Shown piece after piece: positions 32,844-41,750 of a stretch of DNA of 59,904 nt. Numbering within the stretch: position 1 is the stretch's first letter; each line of letters starts with the position of its first letter. A model generated the notes under the pieces. That model saw only the letters and a list, made by a program, of their open reading frames with translations. It searched no databases and was not told where the DNA came from. Made by a program: the position numbers and the translations under genes. The DNA is from Halobacteroidaceae bacterium. Its GTDB lineage: Bacteria > Bacillota > Halanaerobiia > B1SED10-174. The DNA lies in assembly GCA_003554585.1 (NCBI GenBank), contig PWGV01000029.1, positions 1 to 59,904 on the forward strand, given 5' to 3'.

Positions 32844-34238
32844 TTATTTTTTATGGAAACGGTTTCTCTCGACAAAAAGGTCAATTTCCTGGGGGGATTT
32901 TTCCCAAAACTCTATTATTGATTTTTGGCCCGCTCCAGAGTAGACATAAAAGAGGTTTTCCTCCAGGTTTTCGGTTTTTGGGATCAGGGGATAGCTTCCT
33001 TGCTGTCCTTCCAAAAACAATAGTCCACTCTTGCTGACAACGGAAACCTCGGTTATCCCTTTATAAGACTCATATTTACCGGTTAAATTTTCCATTTTTT
33101 CTTCAGCTTTTATTGGAGGGAAATCCTCCATTTTTTTGCCAATAAATTCTAGTAAAGCTGCCTGTAGAATTGATACAGGGAGCCCCCCTACGTTTGCTGC
33201 AGCTGCAATTCCAACCTTCTTACTGGGGAGGAAGGCCAGGTATGCACTGGAAACCCCAGTTGATCCTCCGTGGCTGATTAGTTTATGACCAAAAAAATCT
33301 TCATCTATACTCCAGCCATATCCGTAGCCCGTCCGTCCAAATGGGGAAAGGGAGTTTCGGGAATCTTCTGTTTCACAGTGAATTTCAAACATTTCCTCCA
33401 TACTTTTTGGTTCGAGGAGTTTCTGGCTAAGAGAGGTTGTCCCCTTCATTTGATAAATTAAGTAATTGGCCATTTCGCGAGCCGAACTGAGCAAACCTCC
33501 TGGACCGTGAATAAACAGATGGAAAGGATGCTCAGAAGGTTTTGATACCTGCTTTCCGTCCTTGGATTCCTGCAGGTAAGGGGTCATAATATCTTCATCC
33601 CCGGAGAATTTTTCCCGGGAAAAGGTGGAGCGGTTCATCTGCAGGGGTTTTAAAATTTCTTCCTCAATATACTCAGCGAAGGGCTTGCCGCTAACCCGGG
33701 CTACTATTTCTCCAAGGAGGGTGTAACCAGAATTGAGATAAAACATTCTCTCTCCCGGGTCAGCAGCAATTTCTTTTCCTGCACTGTTAACATGCTGGAT
33801 TAGATCTTCAACACTGCTGATAGGGATGTAATTTTCCGGGCCGCCCAGAAAGCGAAAAATCACCTGTTCGGCGACACCCAGGTTGGGCAGCCCTGAAGAC
33901 ATTGACATCAGGTGATGAATGGTTATTGGTTTTCGTCCCCGGTCCACGGTAATTGGCAAATATTTGCTTACCGGGTCCTGAATATTAATTAAATCCCTTT
34001 CAGCTAACTGCAGAATAGCCAGGGAGGTCAGGGATTTGGTACAGGATCCCACCCCAAAAAGGGTATCCGGAGTAACGGGAAGGTTTTTTTGAAGATTTCT
34101 TGCACCAAAACCTCTTGTGTAAATTAAATCTCCCTTTTTTACAATGGCCACACTCATTCCAGGAATACTTTCTTTGGCCATTTTTTCCGATAACAACCTA
34201 CCAAACTTTTCTTTAAAAGAATCTGAAATTTTCTCCAT
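32844..34238 (-). CDS. Serine hydrolase of the beta-lactamase (class C/PBP4*) family
   Basis: The 464-residue protein has the family motifs SCTK (Ser65-Lys68), YLNSGY (the Y-x-N motif, about 170) and SHGGSTG (the K/HxG motif). A small C-terminal domain of about 100 residues follows, as in penicillin-binding-protein-like esterases and peptidases. No signal peptide is visible from this start. I choose ATG 34238 behind gggagag; an extended frame to 34430 would run through the divergent zinc promoter. Possible roles are D-amino peptidase or esterase; there is no evidence of antibiotic resistance. Confidence 0.85.
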   Translation of the reverse strand: MEKISDSFKEKFGRLLSEKMAKESIPGMSVAIVKKGDLIYTRGFGARNLQKNLPVTPDTLFGVGSCTKSLTSLAILQLAERDLINIQDPVSKYLPITVDRGRKPITIHHLMSMSSGLPNLGVAEQVIFRFLGGPENYIPISSVEDLIQHVNSAGKEIAADPGERMFYLNSGYTLLGEIVARVSGKPFAEYIEEEILKPLQMNRSTFSREKFSGDEDIMTPYLQESKDGKQVSKPSEHPFHLFIHGPGGLLSSAREMANYLIYQMKGTTSLSQKLLEPKSMEEMFEIHCETEDSRNSLSPFGRTGYGYGWSIDEDFFGHKLISHGGSTGVSSAYLAFLPSKKVGIAAAANVGGLPVSILQAALLEFIGKKMEDFPPIKAEEKMENLTGKYESYKGITEVSVVSKSGLLFLEGQQGSYPLIPKTENLEENLFYVYSGAGQKSIIEFWEKSPQEIDLFVERNRFHKK

Positions 34239-34374
34239 CCAGCATCTCTCCCTTGCAAATAAAAAGTTTATATCTTCTAATTCCCCCAGAAAATATTTCT
34301 TCCTGCTTTTTGAAAAACTAAATTTTTTTAACAGGGAAAAGACTTCCTGTTGAAAAAGTAGCGTATTATTTAAC

Positions 34375-34402
34375 TTGACAGCAGGGGATAAATTTAATAT
34401 TA
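34375..34402 (+). promoter_or_regulatory. Promoter of the zinc uptake operon
   Basis: TTGACA (34375-34380) is followed by an AT-rich segment (taatatta, 34395-34402) that can supply the -10 box, although the best hexamer has non-ideal spacing. The operator palindrome starts 12 bases later. Confidence 0.5.
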
Positions 34403-34414
34403 TTAACCTGTAAA

Positions 34415-34429
34415 TGCAAACCATTTGCA
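34415..34429 (+). promoter_or_regulatory. Zur/Fur-type operator candidate
   Basis: The palindrome tgcaaa-cca-tttgca sits between the promoter and the znuA start, where a repressor would block initiation. A Fur-family regulator is the fourth gene of the same operon. The sequence differs from the Bacillus Zur box but has the same kind of dyad symmetry. Confidence 0.55.
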
Positions 34430-34444
34430 AGAGGGGGATATAAG

Positions 34445-35410
34445 ATGAAAAAAGGACGGTTAAGTCTCTTAATTATTTTTTTGTTAATTATATTTGTTTC
34501 TCTCCCAGCTCTGGCCCGGCCCGTTATTTATGTCAGTGTTTTTCCTTTATTTGATTTAGTAGAACTGATCGGGGGAGAAAAAGTTGAAGTAAGACAGCTT
34601 GTTCCACATGGTGCTGATGCTCATGGTTATGAACCATCTCCCCGGAGGCTGGCTGACCTGGAAGGGGCAGATATTTTCTTCTATATTGGCTTGGGTATGG
34701 AACCCTGGGCGGAAAAAGCAGTTTCAAACCTTGATGAAGCTGGGGTTAAGACTGTTAAGGTGAGCGAAGTGGCAAGGTTGCGTAAGTTTGATGAAGATCA
34801 TGATCATGAACACGATAATGACCATGACCAAAGTCACGATCAAGGCCACGACCATGAAGAGCATCACAAACATGGATCATATGATCCCCATATCTGGTTG
34901 GACTTCGATAACATGATAAGAATTGGCGAGCTGGTCAGAGATAAGCTGGCAGAGCTTTCCCCGGAAAAAAGTGATTACTTTGCTCAAAACTTTTCAGAAT
35001 ATGTAGAAAAGGTTGAAGAACTTGACGAGAAATACCAGCAGGTACTTGATCAGAGACACAGTGACTATATTCTTACCTCCCACGCCGCGTTTGGGTACCT
35101 TGCTGCAAGTTTTGGTTTGAAAGAAATTTCGGTTTCCGGAATTTCCCCCCACGCCGAACCTTCTCCCCATGCCTTGGCCCGACTGATCAGGGAAGTAGAA
35201 GAGCACGGAATAAACTATATTTTTCTGGAGACCCTGGCTTCTCCCAGGACCGCCCATGTTTTAGCCGAAGAAGCAAACCTGGAAATTTTAACCCTCAATC
35301 CTGTTGAAGGTTTAACCCTGGAAGAGAGAGAAAAAGGCGAGGATTATTTTTCCCTGATGGAACAGAACCTGGAAAGCTTAAAGAAAGCTCTGGTGGATGA
35401 AAATGGATAA
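34445..35410 (+). CDS. znuA: Zinc ABC transporter substrate-binding protein
   Basis: The 321-residue protein has a signal peptide (5-24), no lipobox cysteine, and the cluster A-I metal-binding fold. Ligand candidates are the histidines of HGADAHGYEPS (about 55-60), DPHIW (His149) and TSHAAFGYLA, plus an acidic residue late in the chain. Between about residues 118 and 143 lies a loop of alternating His and Asp (HDHEHDND...), the zinc-collecting loop typical of ZnuA and absent from manganese proteins. This makes zinc the likely metal. It is the first gene of a four-gene operon with a 14-base overlap to the ATPase gene. Confidence 0.92.
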   Translation: MKKGRLSLLIIFLLIIFVSLPALARPVIYVSVFPLFDLVELIGGEKVEVRQLVPHGADAHGYEPSPRRLADLEGADIFFYIGLGMEPWAEKAVSNLDEAGVKTVKVSEVARLRKFDEDHDHEHDNDHDQSHDQGHDHEEHHKHGSYDPHIWLDFDNMIRIGELVRDKLAELSPEKSDYFAQNFSEYVEKVEELDEKYQQVLDQRHSDYILTSHAAFGYLAASFGLKEISVSGISPHAEPSPHALARLIREVEEHGINYIFLETLASPRTAHVLAEEANLEILTLNPVEGLTLEEREKGEDYFSLMEQNLESLKKALVDENG

Positions 35411-36158
35411 AATCATTGAAATTAATGATTTGTTTTTTGCCTATGAGCAGGATTGGGTGCTTAAGCAAATTAACCTTGAAATAAAAAAAGGCGAATTTGT
35501 TGCTTTCCTGGGCCCAAATGGGTCCGGGAAAAGCACCCTCTTTAAACTTATCCTGGGATTTTTAAAACCCCAGAGAGGCAGTATTAAAATTTTTGGGAAA
35601 CCTGCCGAAAAATTTTCTGCCCGCGGTCGGATAGGTTATATCTCCCAGAATGTCCGGGAGTTCAACCAGAGCTTCCCCGCTACAACGGGAGAAATTGTGG
35701 GAGCGAACCTTTACCAGGAAATGGGTATTGTTAAACTTTTAACCCCTGCTTTAAAGGCACGGGTAAAAAAAGCTTTACAACTGGTTGATATGGAAAGTTT
35801 AAAAAACAAACCTATTGGAAAGTTATCTGGAGGTCAGCAGCAGAGAATTTTCATAGCCCGGACGCTGGTAACCGAGCCAGAGTTAATCCTGCTTGATGAA
35901 CCCCTTGTCGGAGTGGACCAGGAGGCACAAAACGATTTCTACAAGGTGATTAACCAATTGCACAGGGAACTGGGGATAACAATAATAATGATTTCCCACG
36001 ATCTCCATGTAATTAGCAGCCAGGTTAACAGGATTGTGTGTTTTGGCGGGGGCAGGATTTTCCCCCACTGTGCCAGTGAATTTGACTACAATGATTATAT
36101 TCGGCAGGCTCGGAAAGAAGATAAGCTTTTAATCCCCAGTCACCATCACGAGGAGTGA
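35397..36158 (+). CDS. znuC: Zinc ABC transporter ATP-binding protein
   Basis: A 253-residue ATPase with Walker A GPNGSGKST (39-47), signature LSGGQQQR, Walker B ELILLDEP and switch histidine MISHDLHV. It ends in a histidine pair (SHHHEE). It overlaps znuA by 14 bases and lies 5 bases before the permease gene. A second in-frame ATG at 35403 is an equally possible start. It energises zinc import with the neighbouring proteins. Confidence 0.92.
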   Translation: MKMDKIIEINDLFFAYEQDWVLKQINLEIKKGEFVAFLGPNGSGKSTLFKLILGFLKPQRGSIKIFGKPAEKFSARGRIGYISQNVREFNQSFPATTGEIVGANLYQEMGIVKLLTPALKARVKKALQLVDMESLKNKPIGKLSGGQQQRIFIARTLVTEPELILLDEPLVGVDQEAQNDFYKVINQLHRELGITIIMISHDLHVISSQVNRIVCFGGGRIFPHCASEFDYNDYIRQARKEDKLLIPSHHHEE

Positions 36159-36163
36159 GGTAG

Positions 36164-37030
36164 ATGCCGGAAATATTTAGTTACTCATTTATGCAAAGGG
36201 GTTTTCTGGTCGGAAATATTATCGGCCTAGTTGTTCCCCTGATCGGGGTGTTTTTGAATTTAAAAAGGCTTGCTTTAATTGGCCATACCCTTTCCCATGT
36301 GGCTCTTGCAGGAGTGGCCCTGGGTATTTTCCTCGGCGTTTATCCTGTTCCAATTGCTATTGTGGTGGCGGTCTGCGCCGCATTAGGTATTGAAAAGCTC
36401 CGCCATTCAGGGTATCGGGACTACGCCGAATTGTCCCTGGCCATTATTTTGGCCAGTGGGTTGGGAGTGGCTACGATTTTGATTAGCCTTTCTGATAGTA
36501 ACGTTGCCATTTACAGCTATTTATTTGGGAGTATTTCTCTTGTAACGCGTCAGGATTTGCTGGTGATAATTCCGCTGGGGGCAATTATTACATTGGGGGT
36601 TGGAGTCTTTTATTATGGTTTTTTCTTTGTTGCTTTCAATGAAGAAGAGGCCAAGTTATCAGGTGTTCCCGTAAAATTATTCAACACAATTTTTATGGTA
36701 ATGGTTGCAATTGTAGTGGCCGTTTCCATGAGAATAATTGGAGGGCTTTTAATTTCTTCGCTGATTGTCCTTCCCGTGGCTGCTGCCCTCCGGATTGCCA
36801 GGAGTTTTAAAGAAACGGTTTTTTTGAGCATGTTGTTCGGCGTTATTTCAGTAAACGCTGGTTTGGTTTTATCTTTTTACTGGGATCTTGCTCCGGGAGG
36901 AACTATTATCCTGGGTAGTGTTTGCATCCTTTTACTAACATTTGTGGTAAAAGGGCTTAGGAAAGTCCTGGTTCGCAAAGGACTGAGTATTAAGGGAGAG
37001 AGGTTGGAAAATGGTGAGAGAACAGTGTGA
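36164..37030 (+). CDS. znuB: Zinc ABC transporter permease
   Basis: A 288-residue ABC-3 family permease with about eight membrane helices. The opening MQRGFLVGNIIGLVVPLIGV and the segment GHTLSHVALAGVALG are characteristic of ZnuB/TroC. It overlaps the Fur-family gene by 20 bases, which supports one transcript for uptake and its regulator. Confidence 0.92.
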   Translation: MPEIFSYSFMQRGFLVGNIIGLVVPLIGVFLNLKRLALIGHTLSHVALAGVALGIFLGVYPVPIAIVVAVCAALGIEKLRHSGYRDYAELSLAIILASGLGVATILISLSDSNVAIYSYLFGSISLVTRQDLLVIIPLGAIITLGVGVFYYGFFFVAFNEEEAKLSGVPVKLFNTIFMVMVAIVVAVSMRIIGGLLISSLIVLPVAAALRIARSFKETVFLSMLFGVISVNAGLVLSFYWDLAPGGTIILGSVCILLLTFVVKGLRKVLVRKGLSIKGERLENGERTV

Positions 37031-37439
37031 ATTCTGGGAAAAAAAGCTAAAGGAGTGTGGCCTGCGCCTTACTCGCCAGCGGAGAGAAATACTCCGGGTT
37101 CTAATTAAGGCGAATGGTCCCTTGAATGCCCGGGAAATTTTTAGGGAGTTAAAATCAACCGAGGACTTTCTTGAATTATCAACGGTATATCGCAACCTGC
37201 ACGCTTTCAGTGAGCGGGGATTAATCCGAGAAATTGATCTGGGAACAGGAGAGAAGTATTTTGAATTAAATAAAGGCGAACACCACCACCACTTAATCTG
37301 TATGGGTTGTGGAGAAGTGTTACCCCTGGGTTGTCCCCTGCGGCACTTAGAAGAGGATTTAAGTAGAGAAACAAGCTATAACATTATCGAACATCGCCTT
37401 AATGTATATGGGGTTTGTCCAACCTGCCAGGAAGGTTGA
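37011..37439 (+). CDS. Fur-family metal-responsive repressor (probable Zur)
   Basis: A 142-residue protein with an N-terminal winged helix (LRLTRQRREILRVL, then LSTVYRNLHAFSERG) and a C-terminal metal domain. The regulatory site is GEHHHHLICMGC (His91-94), and two CxxC pairs (Cys97/100 and Cys136/139) form the structural zinc site. Placement as the last gene of the zinc operon makes Zur more likely than Fur or PerR. It probably binds the dyad upstream of znuA. Confidence 0.88.
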   Translation: MVREQCEFWEKKLKECGLRLTRQRREILRVLIKANGPLNAREIFRELKSTEDFLELSTVYRNLHAFSERGLIREIDLGTGEKYFELNKGEHHHHLICMGCGEVLPLGCPLRHLEEDLSRETSYNIIEHRLNVYGVCPTCQEG

Positions 37440-37503
37440 GAAAAAAGTTAAATATAAAGGATTCTCAGGGGAAGGAAGGAAATAAAATAGGGGAGGAAAA
37501 AGG

Positions 37504-37857
37504 ATGAAAATTTTAGTAATAATCCAGGGGGCCCCCTACGGAAGCGAGAGGACATATAACGGGTTGAGGACGGCAATGGCTCTGCAGCGCGGAAAAAGGG
37601 ATATAGAACTCTTTTTGTTCCTATTTGCAGATGCTGTAACCGCTCTGCTGGTAAACCAGGAAACAACCCAGGGTTTTTATAATATTGAACGGATGTTGGA
37701 ATCCATATTAAAAAAAGGCGGCAGGGTAAGCTATTGTGGAACATGTTCTCGGTTCAGGGGTTTGGAGAAGCTGGATTTAATTGAGGGAGCGGAGAAAGGG
37801 GAAATGGATTTGCTCGCGGATTGGATTGAAGGAGCAAACCATGTTTTAACTTTTTAA
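37504..37857 (+). CDS. DsrE/DsrF-like family protein
   Basis: The 117-residue protein has a DsrE-type alpha/beta fold: LVIIQGAPYGSERTYNGLR at the start (residues 4-22) and a cysteine pair in SYCGTCSRFRG (about 77-87), where sulfur-relay members carry their persulfide cysteine. It could carry sulfur for tRNA or enzyme modification. No TusBCD or Dsr partners are adjacent. It lies between the Fur gene and a DegV gene with a good ribosome site (ggggagg). Confidence 0.8.
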   Translation: MKILVIIQGAPYGSERTYNGLRTAMALQRGKRDIELFLFLFADAVTALLVNQETTQGFYNIERMLESILKKGGRVSYCGTCSRFRGLEKLDLIEGAEKGEMDLLADWIEGANHVLTF

Positions 37858-37879
37858 TTCAAGACGGGGAGGTTAAAAT

Positions 37880-38722
37880 ATGAAAAATATAGCCTTGGTC
37901 ACAGATAGCACTGCTGATTTACCCCAGGAATTTGCCCGGGAACATAATATAAAAATTGTTCCTCTGCGGGTGATTTTCCCTGACGGGGAATATCGCGATG
38001 GTGAAGATATCAAACCAGCAGAATTTTACAAGCGCTTGCGTTCTTCCGATACTCTGCCCAAATCATCACAGCCCCCTCCCGAGGATTTTATAAGTGTCTA
38101 CCAGGAGTTATTAAAAGATTATCGAGAAATTATTTCTATCCACTTATCTTCCAGTTTGAGCGGGACCATAAATGCTGCTCAGTTGGCCCGGGAGAAAGTG
38201 GAAGGTGCAGTTCATATTTTTGATTCCTATACAGTTAGTCTGGGAATTGGTCTCCAGATCAGAGAAGCCGTAAATGCTATCAAAAGAGGTTACTCTTCTG
38301 CCCAGGTTTTGGAACACCTGCAGAGTGTCCGGGATAACAGCGCGACCTACTTTACCCTGGACAACTTAAAGTACCTTTACCTGGGGGGCAGGATAAGCAA
38401 AGCAAAAAGTCTGATGGGTTCCATACTAAATGTTAAACCCATTCTCCAATTGGTTCCCGAGGGAGTTGCCCCTGCAGGCCGGGCGCGCAGTAAACCCCAG
38501 GTAATCAGGGAAGTGGTGAAAAAATTCCAGGAATTCTCCCAGGGACGAGAACCTGGAGGTCTGGCTATTGCTCAGGGTGATGCCCAGGAAATGGGAAAGA
38601 AAATGGAGCAAGCTCTGGAGAAGGTCTTCGATATCGAGGCGTCTTTCTTTGGGGATATTGGACCCACTCTTGGTGTTCATTCTGGTCCAGGCGTAGTTGG
38701 AGTTTGCATGTATTTCAGGTAA
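37880..38722 (+). CDS. DegV family fatty-acid-binding protein
   Basis: The 280-residue protein shows the DegV hallmarks VTDSTADLPQE (7-17), TSQP-type SSQPPPEDF (about 67), SSSLSGTINAA (about 93) and the late HSGPGVVG (about 268). DegV/FakB proteins hold a fatty acid for phosphorylation by FakA; no fakA is visible here. It is 22 bases after the DsrE gene and ends before the tandem paralogue region. Another DegV gene lies at 54.8 kb. Confidence 0.9.
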   Translation: MKNIALVTDSTADLPQEFAREHNIKIVPLRVIFPDGEYRDGEDIKPAEFYKRLRSSDTLPKSSQPPPEDFISVYQELLKDYREIISIHLSSSLSGTINAAQLAREKVEGAVHIFDSYTVSLGIGLQIREAVNAIKRGYSSAQVLEHLQSVRDNSATYFTLDNLKYLYLGGRISKAKSLMGSILNVKPILQLVPEGVAPAGRARSKPQVIREVVKKFQEFSQGREPGGLAIAQGDAQEMGKKMEQALEKVFDIEASFFGDIGPTLGVHSGPGVVGVCMYFR

Positions 38723-38901
38723 CTTTCCCTGTTGCTCTCCGTTTATATCCAGAAAATATGGGGTCGGAATGTCAAATCGCAGATACTCTTGCTGCAGGGG
38801 GAGGCAGGATAATAATGCGAGGTTTCGGTTCTTCGGATTGCAATTGCCCTTCCCACCTGTATTTTTTCTCCCGATCCTATCCTCTGCCCAGTGAAGAATA
38901 A

Positions 38902-38937
38902 AAAAAGCACCTGTCCCACGGGACAGGTGCTTTTTAA
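38902..38937. terminator. Bidirectional terminator (copy 1)
   Basis: A 15-bp stem aaaaagcacctgtcc / ggacaggtgcttttt lies between the DegV gene and the converging frameshifted gene. It closely resembles the terminator at 40391, as expected if gene and terminator were duplicated together. Confidence 0.9.
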
Positions 38938-38941
38938 ACTA

Positions 38942-40254
38942 TCAGGGGAAAAGGTCAATTCCCAGGTGGAAGGAAGGCCGAATGTCTCCCGTGGTGGGAA
39001 TGATCATGTCAACAATAGCTTCAACCGGTAGACTCAACCTCGCCAGGGAACGGGCCTGAACTCCAGCGGTAAAACGGAAAACAAAGCCCTGGGTTTCACT
39101 GTCACCCAGAGGAGTTGCTACCCGACCCCCGTTCCAATGTAACCTGTTGAAGACCTTTGGATGCCATTTAAGGCGAAAAGGATCTCATCATTGGGATCAA
39201 AATCAAGGTCGAAAGTCATTAATCCGCTGGTTAAAAGAGAGCTAAAAAATGTGCCAATGAAGGCCAGGGGGTTTGTGGGGTCAGTTGTTGCAGCGGGTGT
39301 GGGAGTGGCAGGGACATCCTGTTTCTGTCCGCTCTGGTCAAAGGAAGGAGTAAACCTGAACCCCATCCTGATGGGGAAACCCTCAGTGCCAGAGCGTTCT
39401 GTGAGCAAAGTCCCCAATCTTATCCCAAAGGCGGGAGGAACGACAACTACGGTCATGGTTGCAGGGGGACCCGAACGGGCAGTTCGGCTAATTCCCCGCA
39501 CGCTGACAGTAGTGGTTCCAGGCTGTAGGCCCTTTATTCTGCTTCCTTCATCAACGTAAACCTTGGACTCGTCAGCAGAAATGTATAAAAATGTAGGGTC
39601 TGTTAAGGGACGTCCAAGGCTGTCCAGGGCAATTGCCGATATTTGAAGGGAGGAACCGAGGTTAATCCGGAGTAGACCGGGAATAACAAAAACCTGATCT
39701 ATGGGGCTTTCAATAACCGGAATTTCCGGTGGGAATAGCTTTGTTAGTAAAGGATCGATTTGGGTGGGCACATCTGTTGTCCGGGGGGCGGTTGTCATTG
39801 CCGACCCTAGGATGCGAGGTTTGTCCCGGAAGTAATCATAACGCTGTAAACCGATAATTACAAGATTTTGCATTGGGGCAATAGAACCAGTGATTACCTG
39901 GTCAAAACCATATTGGGTTAGTAAAATTCGGGCCTGTTCAAAGGGAGGCATATCGGCTGGGAAAGGAATTACGTCTATTGTTTCCTGGAGATACATGTGA
40001 TCGTAGACTTCAAAATTACCAAATTGAATTAACCGGGAAGCAACTCCCAAGGGCATTGAACGGGAAAAGGTAATTATTTCTGAGTTTCCCAGGGTCAGGG
40101 GATCTAATAGGTTGCCTTTTTCATCAAGAATAGAGAAGTTTAGAACCGCTATTTCCTCTTTCTGGTCGGGAGTGTTTAGAACCCCGGCGCCTGTCGGTAA
40201 AGAAATTAAAAAAACCAAAAAGAAAGCCAATAGAAAGGATTTGAATTTAAGCAA
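38942..40254 (-). pseudogene. Frameshifted exported protein, paralogue of the gene at 40.4-41.75 kb
   Basis: An intact frame runs from TTG 40254 (ribosome site aaggggg) to TAG at 39118-39120, ending in GYIGTGVG. In the next frame, 60 codons (VATPLGDSETQGFVFRFTAG... to ...GIDLFP, stop at 38942-38944) continue the similarity to the paralogue exactly. One missing G in the GGG run at 39121-39123 explains it. The protein has a signal peptide, an N-terminal TolB/CsgG-like alpha/beta domain (IAVLNFSILDEKGNLLDPL), an Ig-like BIG2-type domain (about 210-280) and a beta-rich C-terminal part. Real decay, a sequencing error in the homopolymer and slippage-based expression are all possible. Confidence 0.8.
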
Positions 40255-40390
40255 AAGAAAAACCCCCTTGAATAAAACCTGGAAATAAAAGAACCAAAAT
40301 TTTTCCAAAAACTCTATTTAACATTAATTAGACCCTAAAGGTTGGGGTAAGTATAGCAAAAAGGAAAAAATCTTATTGTAACCTCGGAAT

Positions 40391-40424
40391 AAAAAAAAGC
40401 ACCTGCAGAGGCAGGTGCGGGCTT
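40391..40424 (-). terminator. Terminator of the intact paralogue (copy 2)
   Basis: gcacctgc / gcaggtgc with a 4-base loop, followed on the minus strand by eight T. Confidence 0.85.
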
Positions 40425-41750
40425 TTAAAGAGGAAAAAGGTCGAGACCAAAATTGACCCCGAAACGGAAGGATGGCCTTCCTGTTCCACTGGTCGGGAAA
40501 ATCATATCTACATTGGCTTCTACGGGCAGAGTTACCCGGGAAAAAGAGAATATTTGAGTTCCGGCTGTAAACCGGAAAACAAAACCCTTGGTTTCACTCA
40601 TCCCCAGGGGAGTAGCATATCCTACACCGGTTCCGATGAAACCACTGGAAGTCCTCTGAATTCCACTTAATGCGAATAGGAGCTCATCACTGGGATCAAA
40701 ATCCAGATCAAAAGTCATTATCCCGCTGGAAAACAGGGAACTAAAGAAGGTCCCAATGTAAGCCAGGGGGTTTGTTGGATCAGCGCTGGCGGCTTTTGAT
40801 GCTTCGGCAAGAGGATCTTTCGGTCCGCCCTGGTCAAATGATGGGGTAAATCTGAATCCCATCTTAACCGGGAAATTTCCACCTTCAAAAGCATCGGGAA
40901 TAAGAGAGCCGACCCTGATACCAAAAACGGGTGGGACAACAACAACGGTCATGGTTGCTGGAGAACCGGAGCTTGCACTCCGGCTAACTCCTCTAATGCT
41001 GACTGTAGTCGTTCCAGGCTTTAATGCTGTAATAACTCCATTATCATCCACATGAACCCGGGTTTCATCACTGGAAATATATAAGAAAGTGGGATCCGGC
41101 ACTGGACGTCCCAGACTGTCTAAAGCGAGAGGGTTAATCTTATGTGAAGAACCAAGACTGATCCTGAGCATGCTGGGGGCAACAAAAACCTGTTCAATGG
41201 AACGCTCGATAACGGGAGTTTCAGGGGGAAATAAAATTGAAAGCAGGGAATCGATCTGGGCTGGAGCATCACTTGTTCGGGGAGCTGTGGCCATGGAGGA
41301 TCCAAGTAGTCTTGGTTTGTCATCTTCCAAATCGAAACGCTGGACGCCAAGGACAACAATATTGGGCATAGAAGTAATTGACCCGGTAATTACCTGGTCG
41401 AAACCATGCTGGGTCAAGAGAATTTGAGCCTGTTCATAGGGAGACATTTCAGGAGGGAAGGGAGCAATATTTTTCTTTTCGCGCAATAACATGGGGTCAT
41501 AAACATCAAAATTCCTGTACTGGACCAGTCGGGAGGCAATTCCCATGGCCATGGTCCGAGACAGGCTTAATAGTTCGGTGTGTTGAAGATGCAAGGGATC
41601 AATTAGATTGCCCTGTTCATCAAGAACAGAAAAGTTTAAAACAGCAACTTTTTGCAGAGAATGGGAATTATCCGATGAGCTGGCAAAACCTGTTGTGGAT
41701 AGTAGGGTAGTTAGCGTAAGAAAAATGAATATAAATTTTAGTTTACCCAA
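40425..41750 (-). CDS. Exported protein with CsgG-like and Ig-like domains, unknown function
   Basis: The 441-residue protein has a signal peptide (1-23) and TTG start with ggagg. The N-terminal domain (about 30-180: VAVLNFSVLDEQGNLIDPL, IASRLVQYRNFDVYDP, GFDQVITGSI) resembles the TolB-like/CsgG fold used in outer-surface assembly proteins. Then comes a BIG2-like Ig domain (LDSLGRPVPDPTFLYISSDE, LKPGTTTVSIRGVSR; about 205-270). The C-terminal 150 residues are beta-rich, alternate polar and hydrophobic residues, and end FRFGVNFGLDLFPL, like a beta-barrel or beta-sandwich edge. The function is unknown. It lies in tandem with a frameshifted paralogue sharing most of its length. Confidence 0.78.
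   Translation of the reverse strand: MGKLKFIFIFLTLTTLLSTTGFASSSDNSHSLQKVAVLNFSVLDEQGNLIDPLHLQHTELLSLSRTMAMGIASRLVQYRNFDVYDPMLLREKKNIAPFPPEMSPYEQAQILLTQHGFDQVITGSITSMPNIVVLGVQRFDLEDDKPRLLGSSMATAPRTSDAPAQIDSLLSILFPPETPVIERSIEQVFVAPSMLRISLGSSHKINPLALDSLGRPVPDPTFLYISSDETRVHVDDNGVITALKPGTTTVSIRGVSRSASSGSPATMTVVVVPPVFGIRVGSLIPDAFEGGNFPVKMGFRFTPSFDQGGPKDPLAEASKAASADPTNPLAYIGTFFSSLFSSGIMTFDLDFDPSDELLFALSGIQRTSSGFIGTGVGYATPLGMSETKGFVFRFTAGTQIFSFSRVTLPVEANVDMIFPTSGTGRPSFRFGVNFGLDLFPL

Noticed and set aside
34239-34430. 64-residue N-terminal extension of the serine hydrolase
   Set aside because: It runs into the divergent zinc promoter, has no ribosome site, and the motif-bearing domain starts at the ATG at 34238 behind gggagag.
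34800-34875. His/Asp-rich tandem-like stretch as a DNA repeat
   Set aside because: It encodes the metal-collecting loop of ZnuA; codons vary, so selection acts on the protein rather than on a DNA repeat.
38704-38901. 65-codon frame ending in SSDCNCPSHLYFF, with an inner ATG at 38758
   Set aside because: It overlaps the DegV end, lacks a ribosome site at either start, and ends at the terminator; no similarity recognised.
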